Assembly: GCA_000727475.1 (NCBI GenBank) | Contig: KL647288.1 | Location: 91,351-155,350 of the forward strand | Direction: 5' to 3' | From: Sarcocystis neurona | Lineage: Eukaryota > Apicomplexa > Conoidasida > Eucoccidiorida > Sarcocystidae | DNA: 64,000 bases | Shown here: positions 13,301 to 25,479 of the stretch, one piece after another | Layout of the letters: each line of letters opens with the position of its first letter | Position numbering within the stretch: the first letter of the stretch is position 1 | Notes under the pieces: model-generated | Seen by the model: only the letters and a program-made list of their open reading frames with translations | What the model was told of the DNA's origin: nothing | Database searches by the model: none | Made by a program: the position numbers and the translations under genes

Positions 13301-16101
13301 TGAGACTGTGAGACGGCACATGGCTACGTGGACGTGTATCCGGCTAAAATACATACAACATCTGTAGCAGCGTTCAACCAGGATTTTCAGACGTGTGTAA
13401 TCGAAACGTTTCCCAGCCGCCTCCCTAAAAACCGAAGAGACAAGGCACTGTCAACGTGTGTCTGATTGTTGTCTGTCGTGCACACAACGTTGACAATCAC
13501 GTTCTTCAGCCGACTCTGCAGTGCCCCCACCAGTGTTGCAGTACAAGCATTCACCAACTTGTAAGACTAACACGTACACGACGATCAATAGCCATTCCTT
13601 TGAATCTTCGTATATATCCGTACGTGCTCGATATCTTTCCTCAAACACTGTGCAGGATGTTGCGGAGCGACATTCTAGTAAATCCACCGACAGATGCCCA
13701 CCTACGCCGGCGTAGGAACAACATTCACCCGCACTGGAGCGGTATGCGTTGAGCACTGAGGCAATAACCTTCCGTGATGCCGTTCCGGAATAAGGGTGAT
13801 CACAAGTCCCCATCTTGAACTGAGTCAACACTTACTCGCGAGTATCGCAGTAGCCACCCTTCTTGAGTTTGCGTTTTGCCCGAATGTTAGGTTTGTCAGC
13901 TACAGAGTACATACAAACACAACGTGCGCGCTTATTTGTATGTGTGTTTCGAACCAAAGAAGATTTCCTACGCATTTAAAGGTACTCTGCGACGCCTGCG
14001 GACTGTCAGCATTTTCTTCAGGAGTTTCTCCGAGCGAACACACGTGCGTGTGGCAACTACAAACGTGCGCATTTTTCCTGCCTTCAAAGCAAACAGCTAC
14101 ACGGCATCGAGGGGGAATCCATCCCAGCGCAAACGGAGCCCCACTCGTTGTGACACGTACACACCTTGTATACGTATATCGGCAACGACATGAATGACGT
14201 ATATGTTTGTATAGTTGCGTACTCGACATATGCTTTGTAAACCCCTACATACACATATTGTTATGTGTATGTACTTTCTGCTGGTAGATCACTCTACGCG
14301 CAACGGTGGGTACGTTGTTGACCGTATGTATGCGAAACCGTGTGAATCACATCTGCTTACACAGATGCACATGGAATGCCGAAGGTAAAAACGTGTGAAG
14401 ACGGCTTCCTGTGTACCCAAGAATATGTGATCCCTCTGTAAGTAGATATCATCCACATGTATTAAAATTCCTGTATACACACATATCCTCGTAGGCGCAT
14501 AAATACGCAGGTGTGCGAACATCTAAAAATTCGCATCTCGCCAATTTTATGTAGATATTTATGTAACTATATATATACACACGTATACATATATATATAC
14601 ACATACATGTGTGCGTTTTGTGTACTTGCTGATCTACTTGTGAGCTCGTGTATGCTCGCGTTGACCCTGCAGAGACAGACGTGTATATCAGCTTATATAT
14701 ACGTACGTATGTCTTTCTGCCACGCCTGTATAAATCCGTAGATAGGAATGCATTTCCCTAGACAAACTAATGAACAAATAAAATAATGTTTTGTGTACTG
14801 CGTGTGTATGCACTTGCACTAAACAATAATTTAGGCGTGTTTTGTCCAAGTATACATTTGGGCAACTGTCACCTGCAGCAGGGAGCTTCGAAGTGAGAAA
14901 GAGGGCCGGTTATGATGGGAAGAAACGCACGTATGACACTGCGGTGTACGTACACTCGCATTTAGGTGCCCGGTCATTCGTCCCCCGACGTGCCTACATT
15001 TGTACTCTGTTGTATGGACACTTGCTTTTTTCGGTGTCAGTACGCTTGCACTCCGGTGTACGTCTACCTGCAGTAAGGTGTACGTACACCGCACCTGGGG
15101 TTGTGTCTAGCTGCGTGGGAGTGTCACTGCGATTTTGCCTTTCTGTGCCCTCAGTTCCATTTTCCGATCGAGAAACGAGTTGTTTTCCTTTTCCGGTTCG
15201 TTCTCTTCACATTTGTTCGATTTTCGTTTCCGTAATGCTACTCTTCACTGTCTTCTTTCCACTGCATTCCCCGAGCAAACTGTAGACACCGTGCGATGAA
15301 TGTACGTACTCAGCGTGTCAGACCCTCAAGTGTGTGTGTCTCTAAAAAAGTACGTACATACGCATACGTACTCTTCCAGACAACTCAGGCGATCCTTGCA
15401 CGCGCCGCGAAGCCGCAAGCGCAGGTCCGTACATTCGCGAAAAATTCAGTAAGGGACGCTCGTGGATATACGAGGAGCTCCAGCACGTTTAAAATCTTAA
15501 CGTGGTACGACAAAATGATAGGGACAGAAGACGCCTCTCTTTACAAACAACCGTACACACTTGTGTACACGTACTTATATCTATACACACGTACACACTT
15601 AAGTGTGTATGGTTACATATACACGTATGTAAACGGATACGTGCACACAGAAATACAGATATGCGTAGACACAAAGACAGACATGTGTGCACACACAGAT
15701 CCACTTATACGTATGTGTATGAACAGAGATGTATACACACTGAATACTACTATATTTTACGCAGCGCAGTAGATACTTAGTATGTGTCTACATATGTGAA
15801 TGCGTGGGGGATTTACACAGTCAGAGAAAGTCGAATCCTCTTATATATATATATATGCAGGCATACTTGCATATACTTATACAGGGACAAGAAAAGTTTC
15901 GCATTTCCCTCTGCTTTCTTGGCAGAAACACCAGACCTTGTTTTTGCCCGACTCAAGCGATGATCCGGTGCTGCTGTGTATCACCGCGAAGACTACAAAA
16001 TCCATATCAAAATCTCTATCTGCCTGCCACCCTCCAAGTGTACGTGAAGGTGTACGTATGTCGCTTTCTCCGTCTCTCCGTATGTACACACAAGTGCACA
16101 T

Positions 16102-16105
<4 letters not shown>

Positions 16106-16142
<37 letters not shown>
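16106..16142. repeat. (TA)n microsatellite
   Basis: An uninterrupted TA alternation of about 37 bases immediately left of the assembly gap. Confidence 0.95.
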
Positions 16143-16147
<5 letters not shown>

Positions 16148-16188
16148 CTCTCGTCCTTCCGTTCCTTCTTCGTTTCCGTTCCGGTTCG

Positions 16189-16750
16189 NNNNNNNNNNNN
16201 NNNNNNNNNNNNNNNNNNNNNNNNNNNNNNNNNNNNNNNNNNNNNNNNNNNNNNNNNNNNNNNNNNNNNNNNNNNNNNNNNNNNNNNNNNNNNNNNNNNN
16301 NNNNNNNNNNNNNNNNNNNNNNNNNNNNNNNNNNNNNNNNNNNNNNNNNNNNNNNNNNNNNNNNNNNNNNNNNNNNNNNNNNNNNNNNNNNNNNNNNNNN
16401 NNNNNNNNNNNNNNNNNNNNNNNNNNNNNNNNNNNNNNNNNNNNNNNNNNNNNNNNNNNNNNNNNNNNNNNNNNNNNNNNNNNNNNNNNNNNNNNNNNNN
16501 NNNNNNNNNNNNNNNNNNNNNNNNNNNNNNNNNNNNNNNNNNNNNNNNNNNNNNNNNNNNNNNNNNNNNNNNNNNNNNNNNNNNNNNNNNNNNNNNNNNN
16601 NNNNNNNNNNNNNNNNNNNNNNNNNNNNNNNNNNNNNNNNNNNNNNNNNNNNNNNNNNNNNNNNNNNNNNNNNNNNNNNNNNNNNNNNNNNNNNNNNNNN
16701 NNNNNNNNNNNNNNNNNNNNNNNNNNNNNNNNNNNNNNNNNNNNNNNNNN
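16189..16750. other. Assembly gap (562 N)
   Basis: A run of N. The sequence on each side carries the same short motif (ATATGTATCTCT at about 16139 and at 16751) followed by CT-rich DNA, so the gap probably covers a tandem repeat that could not be assembled. Open frames drawn through the N run are artefacts. Confidence 0.99.
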
Positions 16751-18239
16751 ATATGTATCTCTGCCTCCGTTTCTCTGTTTCCGTCCGTGTTCTTGTCTCT
16801 CTCTTTGCTATTCTCTCTGTTTCTGTGCAGAGAGACGCGCAAGCGCACAGAGAGTTGCATGGTTTTAAGAGAAGCAATCGGCAGCGTCGCCTCCCGGAAA
16901 ACAAACACTTTGGGGTAGTGAGCAACACCAAGAATTCTTCACAGCAGCGACTCCGCACGAAGGTGGGTAGCTCTTCGTTGCTGCTGCATGCGACGCGCCG
17001 CCGAAGCGGTCGGGCTGCTGCCGCTGCCTTGATAACAGAACGCTAGCAGCCGTCTCCCACATAAATGACACGCAGACATGCTCATGTGCACCTTTGCAGC
17101 GGCTGCAAGCCGAAACTTCCAAGCACACATACATGTATACACACGCACATGCACGTATATACATCTTCAAGCAGACACCGACAAATCTGTCCAGCATGTT
17201 CTGCTGACTCGCTTCAAGTCGTATGAACACACAACCATAAAAATATCTCTATCCCTCTGCTTCCTTTTCTTCTTTCTTTCTCTCTCTCGATGTGTGAACT
17301 TGCAGGAAATGCGTGTACACAGCAGGTGCATTATATACGTATATTTTCCATTCGGGTGGGTCCGTGGATATATATATATATACACATGCAAGCGTCACAC
17401 ACACATATCCATTTCATTCAGAAAAACGTAAACACATAAGTATACATCTGTATATATCCATACGTATAAGCAGCCACCCATACACAGGCACATACGGACA
17501 CACGGACCGGGTGGAACAGTATTCGTTTATTAAAAAAAATTAACGTGCGCGCCTCTGTCGCCGTGCTGTCGTTGCACTGCTGCATGTTGCTGCAGCAGCA
17601 GGAGAAGCAGAGCATCACGAAGGGCGGGCAAGGACGGTGCTCCTGGTCAGTCGCACTTTTTCTGAGAGACTTTCTCTGGCTGTCTTGCAGTCTCCTTCTT
17701 CTTTTTTCTCTCTCTCTGCAAAGACTCTTGTTCACGTCTGTTTTTGCTGCTTCTCACGCACGTCCCCGCCCGTTTGCTTGCGCGCCAACCAAGCTGCGCC
17801 CAGTTATATATGCGTATTTATAAATGTGTACGCATATGTATACGCACGTATACGCACATGTATACACGCGTATATCCATAGAGACGTTCGCGTATTTCTT
17901 GAGCAATTACGTCAATCCCACACTCACCCAGACATCTACCAACAGGAAAAAGAAACCCGGGTACAAAGACACACCAAAGTCTACTAATTCGCCAGGAGGG
18001 GGGGACGGGGTAAGCGAGGGGAGGAACGCAGCTGCGACCGCTACATCTCTTGCCGCTGCTGCTGCTGCTCATGCTCAGCGAGCTGTCTCCACATCACACG
18101 CAGCTGTATAGACACCTGCTTACATACGAAGGTGCGTGTACAGACACGCGCAGACATAGATGTATGTCTGTACATCCGCCACGGCGTATTTTTTTTTTCT
18201 CCGTTTCTCTCCCAGGGCGCAGCAGCAGCATGACGATTC

Positions 18240-18545
18240 AAAAAAATGCGATATATATACATATATATAAATACACAGATACACATATGTAAAGACACAC
18301 ACATACACGGATCGATACACACATATATGGATAAATATATAGGTAGACAGATATAGAGACACATTTACAGGTACAAATACATATACATATGTAGATATAT
18401 ACAGATAGACATAGAGATACATACCTACACAGACGGATATACATATATATATATATATATGTTGATAGGTAGATGTAGAGATAGATACATACACAGACAG
18501 ATACACGTACACATATGTAGATGGATACATACATACGTAGACGGA
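18240..18545. repeat. ACATA/GATA-type degenerate minisatellite
   Basis: Irregular repeats of ACACATATGTAGATAGATAC-like units with variable TA runs across 300 bases. The opposite strand gives Tyr/Ile/Val/Cys-rich open frames that are not credible proteins. Confidence 0.8.
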
Positions 18546-19382
18546 TAGCACTTTTCCTCGAATTTTGCACGTGAACGGCAGCAGCACAGGAATGAAGTGT
18601 CCCACAAGAATGAGTAAACTCGGAGGGAAGAGGGACAACCGGCGCTCCCGATGCGTTTTTGCAGGACTCCACGCGAAACGTAGCACCAGCAGCCCGTCAC
18701 TACCGTCGTTTTCTTCTTCTGCCGCGTCACCATCATCACCCCTCGTCACAAAGCATCTGCAGTAGACACTTCCACGCGTCTTTTCGTATAGACACTCACG
18801 CGCATATGGAGAGAGACACGCCGTGTCGCTATACAACATACACATGTACAGACACCTGCACATACATATATTTCTCTCTGTATCTCTTCCGTCTGTCAGT
18901 GTGTCTCCCTCTCCCGGCTTAGCTTTCTACTTTCTCGTTCTTTCGAATCTTTCCTGCCGTTCAACTCTTCGAGGGAAAGCGTCACACATGAGACACACGT
19001 GCAGCTCTTCCCAGGACGAGTTCTCTTCTTTTTCTACTTTGTGAAGAAGTCTACTCTCCCGACCGCCCAAAACTTCGGTGTCTTTCTCGAGCTGTCTCCC
19101 GCCTTCTCTCCTCCTGTCTCTGTCTCCCCGGAAGTAAATGACTACCGCGCGCGTGTTTCTGTGTTACCCCCAAATCCCGGTCTGGCACCCACGTCCCGCC
19201 GTCTCCATAGCTCCCCCTCCCCGATATTTCTTTCTTCGTTTTCTTCTTTTTTTCTCTTTTTCTCTCCCTTCCGTTCTCTGTTCCTCTCTCGTGCGGTCTT
19301 CTCCCGTTTCCTTCCGTTCCTTCTGTGCCACAGCTGCTGGGACGGTGGTGAGTGTACGCGCTGCTGTTTGTCCGCGGCAGGT

Positions 19383-19921
19383 TTACTTGCTGCTCGAACG
19401 GCCTTCAAGAACTTCGAGCGACGAAGGCGCACGAGCGAGGTTATGCAGCGTCACGTCCACGTCGGAGTCATCCACTTGCGTCCACGCAGCGTCCGCGTGC
19501 AGCCAGGGTAGCGGCGTTTGCAGCAGAAAAGCAGAAGGCGGAGAAATGTCCGCGTAGTAGTTTTCCTCCACACCAACGTTGATGAATCCTCGTTTCTCGT
19601 AGAAATTTCTTGCGGTCTCATTTGCTGTCCACACGTGTAAATAACAAACGCCGATATCGCGGACCGCCGTCGTCGCCAACGTCTCTCTGTCGCCTCGCGG
19701 CCCCCCGCCCACGCCGCCGCTGCTGCTGCAGCCGTGCCCTGCCGACCCGCCGCCGCTCCTACTCTTGCTGCCGCCGCTGCTCCACTTGCTCCCGCCCTTT
19801 CCGCCCGCACGGTTGCCGCCGCGTGGGACGCCGCAGGACGCCGAAGTTCCCCCCACCGCCGCAGCAGGGACCAGCACTCCTTCTGACGCGCGCGTGAGGA
19901 CGTACCCCAGCAGGCGCGACG
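19383..19921 (-). CDS. NAA50: NAA50-like gene exon 3 (terminal)
   Basis: Begins after a GACGCAG acceptor. It encodes ASRLLGYVLTRASEG, then a Gly/Ser-rich insert, then VCYLHVWTANETARNFYEKR and the C-terminal helix, ending at a TAA at 19385-19383. The tail after ISPPSAFLLQT is longer than in typical NAA50. Confidence 0.88.
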
Positions 19922-22900
19922 CTGCGTCGACCGCAGCAGCAGCAGCAGGAACACACACACGAAGACGGGGAAGGTGTGCCGGCTCAATTTCGACCTCTTA
20001 GACGGAAGAAGGGCGGGAGACGCGCACACACGGGAAAAGACAAGGAAAACACTACCACGCATACGAAGACATCAGGCAGTCCATACACAGACACAGAGAG
20101 ATAGGTCTACTCAGCGACACACACGTAGATGTGTATACATAGAAAATATACCACAGAGTACTGCAGGCGTCACTACAGACACATACGTGGAAGAGGTCAG
20201 GAAGAGAGGAGAGGACAAGAAGGGGAACGCGAGAGAAGAGAGAAACGGAGGAGGAGACGCCAAAAACGGAGACACAGTGAGAGACACGAGACGCAGAGAC
20301 ACACAGATGGGACACACACAGAGAGACACACAAATATACACAGAGACACGGCGAGAGACAGACGTGTGTGTGGAGACGGCGAGACAGCCGTGTGTGGAGA
20401 CGGCGAGAGACGGACGTGTGTGGAGACGGCGAGGCAGATGACGTGTAGACGACAGAGAGACAGGGAGACAGCAATAAGGAGACACAGAGACGGAGGGGAT
20501 AGATAGGATAGACAGATAGATCGACAGATATGCAGAGGGATTCGGAGACAGATATAGACAGAGAAACACACGGGGGCGTAACACAGAGACAGACAACAGC
20601 AGACACAGGCAGACATGGAGAGAGAAATAGACACAGAGAGACATGCAGACAGACAGAAAGACATCACAGTACATGGAGACATAGAGAGATACACGGAAAA
20701 GAGGAGAACGACACAGAGAGAGAGCAGAAGAGGCGTCTTCTTCTTGCTGCTGCTTCATTTCTCGCGTCAAACTACGCCGCTACGAGGGCCGCGGGGACTG
20801 GGCAGCAGCAAACGTGTCCGCGCTCTCACACGCGCAGACTTCTTCTCTCTGTGTGTGTGCCTCTGGCTTTTTCGTGTCCTTCTCCTTCTCTCGTCCGCTT
20901 TCGGCTTCGCTGTTCCTTTTTCTCTTCTCTCTCTGTGAACCCCTCCAACTTTCTCAAGTTGCCTTCTTCCTCCTCTTTCTCCGCGTTGTCTCACCAATGC
21001 CGTAGCGACGATAAGGGGCAAGAACGCTGAGGGTGATGATGTACAGGCGAGCCCCGTGCTGTTGCTGAAGAGGCGGAGCGGCAGCAGTCGGCGCCTCTAC
21101 GCGGCAGCAGATCGCCCCCACCATCGCGTCGCCAACATACGCTGCAGACAGCCGCAGCAGCACTCCCAAGCAGCAGTCGAAAATAGCCCACCACATCCGC
21201 AAAAGCGGAGAAAAAGACGTAGCACTTCCCACCGGCAGTCGCAGGTTGCAGCAGCAACAGCAGTCGCACCAGCAGCAGCAGTCGGACACTGCAGCGGCAA
21301 CAGCAGCAGCCGTGGGAATTTGAAGCAGCAGCAGCAGTGGGATACTGCAGCATCAACAACAGCAGTGGGAAGTGGCACCAGCCGCAGCAGTGGGATACTG
21401 CAGCATCAGCAACAGCAGTGGGAAGTGGCACCAGCAGCAGCAGTGGGACTCTGCAGCAGCAACAGCAGCAGCAGTGGGACACTGCAGCAGCAGCAGCAGA
21501 AGTCTGCGTCGAGCGAAGTGTCCAGCAGAAGGAGAGAGATGTTGTGACAGAGAAACGAGAAGAAACACACGCACAATCCCACATACAACAGCACGCATGC
21601 ACCAGTATACCTCGCTCTATCGTCTACACATAGAAACAGGAAGCGGAAGAGCCACATATATATGTATATATATGTCTATATATGGCCGTCGTCGATATAC
21701 GAAGAGACAGAGTAGAGAGCGAAAGGAGACGAGGGAAGCGAAAGAGAAGCAGCAGCAGCTCAGCGGAGCCTTCGCGCTGTCGCCGCGCCGTGTGCTGGCG
21801 AGAGACGGAGACAACGAGACTCGGAGACGCGCGGGCCTTCCCGGCGAGGGAGGAGACGTCGTCGTCCAACTCCTTTATTATTCGGATTCTTATTTGTATT
21901 GCTTTATAGTGCTCGGGAAATATATTATTCAAATACTTCTCTCGCGGCTGCTCTCTCCGCGTGTCTCCGTGTCTCCGTCTCCCCGCGTGTCTCCGTCTCT
22001 GTCTGTCTCTGCCAGCTATCTCTACAGAGGCAGCAGCAGCAGCAGAGAAGGACAGCCGCGCGGGCGGCAGCTACACGAAGTCAGCAGAACTTCGTCTTCT
22101 GCTCGTCGCTGCTCCTCCTCTTCGTCTCCCCTCCGTATTCTCAGAGACGGGAGACGGCGACTGCTGTGCTGCGGAGAGGAGGACGGTGCCGCAGGAGACG
22201 AGACTGCCCTCCCCACGACGAGCAGCGACCCTGCAGGAGGAGGCGCGAGGCCGCTGAAACGCACGGAACGCCGCCAAATCGGCACTTCTCTGCTGCAGGA
22301 GAACTGAAAGGCGGTCCTACCCAGACGAGAGAAGTGCGTGTACTTCGTCGCTATTTCTTCGTAAAGTCGGTCCGTGTATTGAACAGGCAATGTCGCCTTA
22401 TTCAGCTCTCGAAGCTGCAGGACGTTGTGACGTGTTAGCTGCCCCAGGCCGAACCGTCCGGGTATGAACGGAACTACTACTGCGCTCTCTCCACGTCGAC
22501 GAATGCCTTCTCGAGCTTCCGTTATGCTCCCTGCTGCTGCTGCTGCTGCTTCGTTCTCCTCTCCTTCTCCCTCTGCTCCTCTTCCTCCGTCTGCTTCTGC
22601 CGCTGCTCCTCCGCCGCGTCGTCGTGCTGCTCTCGCCTCTGCTGCTGCTGCTGGCTTCGCTACTGCTGCTGCTGCTTCTGCCTCTGTCGAGATGGCGGAG
22701 GCGTCGTCACCGGAAGCTTTCGCTTTGGTCGTCGCTGCTGCTGCTTCCGCTTCTGCCCGCTTCAGGCCCGCTTCTGTTTCCTTTTTGCTTCTTCTCCCCG
22801 GGGCTGTTGCCGCTGCGGCGTCATGTGGGGTGGCGCTGCTGCCTGGCGCCGCCACACGTGCACCAGAACCGAACAAAAATGCCGCTGCCTCTGCAGCAGC

Positions 22901-23722
22901 AGCAGAAGCAGCAAAAGCAGCAGCGGACGCGTCGGCGTCTGCCAGGGCAGCAGCAGCGCCGGCGTTTGGCAGGGCAGCAGCAGTGCCGGCATTTGGCAGG
23001 GCAGCAGCAGCTTGTTCCTGCCACACATTGTCGGTGGGAGAGTCAGCCGTCGGGCTGCTGCTGTTGTATCGCGTTGTTGCTGCTGTTGAATTTCTGCTGT
23101 TGCTGCTGCTGCCGATCCTGCCGCAAGCAGCAGCAAGCCGCAGCACGCTTGACTCGCGCGGTGAAGACGTCAACGACGAGACGGGAAGAGAGGACGACGG
23201 CCGACGACCCCCGCCCGACTGCTGCTGCTGCTGCGGAAAAGCACCTGCTGCCCCGACCGCCCCTGATCCTTGCTGCTGCACACTGCTGCTGCTGCTGCCA
23301 CTCCCGCTACTGCTGCCGGTGCTGCTGCTGCTGCTGCCACTGCTGCTGTTGCCTCCCGCTGCTTTCCTCCTCCTCCACGTGCTGCCGCTGCTCTTCTCTT
23401 CGCCAGTGACCACACGCGCTTCCGCTGCTTCGGCTGCCTGTCGCAAGGAATGCTGCTTCGGCTGCAGCAGCCGCCCCGGTGCTCCTCCTTCTCCTCCTCC
23501 TCGTCTCCTGCTTCCTACTGCTGCTGCTACTGGTGCTTCACTCGCTGTCGCAGTAGCAGCAGCATGCGCAGGCGATGTTGCTGCCGCGGCCAGCAGCGTC
23601 TTCGTCGCAGACGCAGAGACAGCGACGGCGGGAGCCGTTGCAACAGCAGCAGTTGCTGCGCACGACGCGGAAGACGCGCTCATGCTGCCACTGTTGCTGA
23701 CCCACGGTGTCACGCAGCGCAT
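19383..23722 (-). CDS. NAA50: N-alpha-acetyltransferase 50-like protein (GNAT fold) with long N-terminal extension
   Basis: Three exons on the minus strand: 23722..22321, 21141..20995 and 19921..19383. Both introns are phase 1 with GT/AG ends, and the sum is 2088 bases (695 residues plus stop). From about residue 423 the protein follows the NAA50 fold: FGLGQLTRHNVLQLRELNK, then AYVGDAMVGAICCRVEA, ARLYIITLSVLAPYRRYGIA (which contains the acetyl-CoA RxxGxG/A loop), and YLHVWTANETARNFYEKRGF with ENYYADI near the end. The family acetylates N-terminal Met of nascent proteins at the ribosome-bound NatA/NatE complex (known for the family). About 420 Ala/Ser/Gly-rich residues precede the domain, and a Gly/Ser-rich insert of roughly 65 residues splits it in exon 3; the usual protein is about 170 residues. 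The start is uncertain: in-frame ATGs lie at 23722 and 23683, and the frame stays open to about 24007 without an ATG. Confidence 0.88.
19922..20994 (-). other. Intron 2 of NAA50-like gene with GACACAGAGA-rich repeats
   Basis: Runs from the GTGAGA donor at 20994 to the AG at 19922. The plus strand of 20040-20720 is an irregular purine-rich GACAGAGAGACACA array. No coding sense strand is credible. Confidence 0.8.
20364..20441. repeat. Three tandem ~26-bp units
   Basis: Three copies of a unit built on GTGTGTGGAGACGGCGAG, at about 20364, 20390 and 20416, within the NAA50 intron. Confidence 0.85.
20995..21141 (-). CDS. NAA50: NAA50-like gene exon 2
   Basis: A 147-base exon between a CTGTCTGCAG acceptor and an ATTG|GTGAGA donor. 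It encodes the beta-strands leading to the acetyl-CoA loop (VGAICCRVEA, then ARLYIITLSVLAPYRRYGI). A short Ala/Pro/Gln insert lies between the two strands. Placement is fixed by phase on both sides and by strong family similarity. Confidence 0.9.
21142..22320 (-). other. Intron 1 of NAA50-like gene
   Basis: Starts at GTAGGA (22320) and ends at a TGTCTGCAG acceptor (21142). It includes a CTG-rich stretch (sense orientation) and the minisatellite at 21290-21490. Confidence 0.85.
21290..21490. repeat. ~52-bp CAG-based minisatellite
   Basis: Four imperfect units containing GCAGTGGGATACTGCAGCA begin near 21335, 21386, 21440 and 21471. They lie in the intron about 150 to 350 bases upstream of the exon 2 acceptor. 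Confidence 0.85.
22321..23722 (-). CDS. NAA50: NAA50-like gene exon 1
   Basis: Encodes the Ala/Ser-rich extension followed by the first helix-strand part of the acetyltransferase, ending ...KYTHFSRL. The donor is CTGG|GTAGGA, and the last base, G, is completed by CG in the next exon to give Ala, so FSRLAYVGDAMVGA reads smoothly against the family pattern. A 27-base repeat at 22941-23010 encodes the repeated AALPNAG-type units. Confidence 0.82.
22941..23010. repeat. 27-bp coding tandem repeat
   Basis: About two and a half units of a TGGCAGGGCAGCAGCAG-type repeat inside exon 1 of the NAA50-like gene, in frame, giving a repeated Ala-Leu-Pro-Asn-Ala-Gly pattern. Confidence 0.85.
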
Positions 23723-24009
23723 GCAGGACTTCACCGACAGGTGGAGCACCAGCAGCAAGAACAGCGGCAGCAGCAGCCAGACCAGCAGCAGCAAGAGCAG
23801 CAGGTCGCTGAAGAAGTTAAGGAGGCGCAGGAGCGGCAGCGGGCGAGGAGACGGTGGTAACCGCGCAGCAGCAGACTTCTCACAGCAGCAGGGGTGAAGA
23901 AGTCGATCGGCAGAAGCAGCACAGGACGCGCAGGTGGTGCGAGCAGCACGGCAGAGAGGAAGCAGGACAAGCAGCGGGAGGTGCAGCAGCAGCAGCACCG
24001 GAGGCAAGG

Positions 24010-25470
24010 GGCTGCATGCGCCTTCTGCGCTTCCCCAGCGACGTCCCTTTTTAAAAGAAACGAGAGGACAACAGGAGCGCAGAAGAGCAGGTAGAAGAAG
24101 AGAGAGGAAGAAGCATTAGCAGCAGCAAGAGACAGGCGCCTCTACGCCCGCGCAGCAGCAGGAAGAAGCCGGTAAACTCGTGCTGCAGTGCTGCTGGTGC
24201 TTCTTCTTCTGCCGGTGACTCAGCTGCTGCTGGTTCTTCCTCTGCGGCTGCTGCAGCTGCATGTCTTGCTGCTTCTCCGAATTCTAGTGGCTGTTCTACC
24301 TTCCCCTGCCCCTGCCGCTCCCGTCTCTGTGCTGCTGTATCTGCTGATATCACTAGCTTCTCTTCCTGTTCAGCTCTTGCCGCTGGTGTTGCTGCTGCTG
24401 TTGTGCGCCGTGGACAGAGCGGCCGTTGCTATCGCCGATGCTGCTGCCGTTGCTCAAGAAGGAACCGTCGTCACAATGAGGAAAGAAACAGAACAAGGGA
24501 CACCGGCTCCCAGGCGCTCAGCCGCTGCTTCTGCTGCTGCCCCTGCTACAGGAAGACCCTAGCGCAGCGCAAGATCTGCGGTGTCTCCGCCTCACCAGCA
24601 GCCGCAGGACGGAAAACAAGAAAAAGATAGGCGGCAGGACAGCAGCAGCAGCGCCGAGAGCGCGCATGCGCAGCAGCAAAAGGAGTGGTTGCTGGTAGAG
24701 GGTCTTGCGCCCGCAGGGGAGAATGCGCGAAGCCCGCCCATGCACGCCTCTTTAGAAGACCAGGGGAAGAAAAGGAGGAGAAAAAACGGAGGGAAAAAGG
24801 AGAACAAGACAAAAAGACTTCTTCCTGCTGTGCCCTCCTTTTCTCGATCTCCCCGCGGCGTCTGCTGCGCGCTCCGCGCCGCTGGCCCCCCCCCCCACCC
24901 ACCGCCATCTTGTGAAAAAGGCAGGGCAGCCTGCTGGTACTGTTACTGCTACTGTTGCTGCTGCTGCTGCTGCTCTTGCTCATGCTGCTGTTGCTGCTGC
25001 TGCCTTGCTGCCGTTGCCGTTGCTGCTGCTGCTTTGCTGCAGTTCCCGTTGCTGCTGCTGCAGTTCCCGTTGCTGCTGCTGGTGTTCCTGCTGCTGCTGC
25101 GGTTGCTGCTGCTGCTGTTGCTGCTGCTGCTGTTGCTGCTGCTGCTGTTGCTGCTGCTGTGCTGCTGTCGGTCTCCTTGCTGCTGCTGCTGATTTTGAAC
25201 TTCTGCCGTATGCAGTTCCTTTTTCTTTTCTTCCCTGCTCGGTGAATTTGCGGTTTCTTTACGTCGACTGCCACACAGCTGCCGCCGCTGCGCTGCCGCA
25301 GCTGCTGCGCCGCTGCTGCTGCCGGCGGCGTGCTGCGGCTGCTGCTGCTTGTGTCTTGTGCGTGTGTGCGTGTGTGTGTGTGTGTGTGTGGGAAGTAGGG
25401 AAGAAAAGGAGATTTCCTGCGGTGCTCGTCGAGCCGAGTTTCTCTTCTCTCCGTCTCGCGCTGGCTTCGC
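24010..25470. repeat. CAG/CTG triplet region, no gene called
   Basis: CAG-rich to about 24170, CTG-rich at 24190-24420, mixed to 24900, then a long interrupted CTG tract at 24945-25200. Open frames occur on both strands because triplet repeats lack stops, but they give Leu/Cys or Ala/Ser homopolymers. I cannot exclude that part of it is an upstream exon or 5' UTR of the NAA50-like gene. Confidence 0.6.
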
Positions 25471-25479
25471 CGTCGACTA

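Larger units (their letters stand above)
10321..19382. other. Gene-poor spacer
   Basis: About 9 kb of low-information sequence. 10600-11000 and 13500-15800 are dominated by TACGTA/CACAT-type alternations. 11550-13400 is AT-richer and unique. 16850-19380 contains short AT microsatellites and pyrimidine-rich stretches. The longest open frames here have intron-like composition rich in Tyr, Ile, His, Cys and Val. The only stretch with helix-like composition is 12460-12610 (+), treated under findings. No gene is called. Confidence 0.6.

Noticed and set aside
15800..16958. Open frames of 320-370 codons through 15800-16958
   Set aside because: They run through the 562-base N gap and are artefacts.
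22464..23897. 477-codon plus-strand open frame, Ala/Leu/Ser-rich
   Set aside because: It is the antisense of the NAA50-like first exon; triplet repeats keep both strands open, and the acetyltransferase motifs are on the minus strand.
24581..25192. Leu/Cys-rich plus-strand frames over the CTG tract
   Set aside because: Homopolymeric Leu/Cys products of CTG/TGC repeats with no domain or signal.
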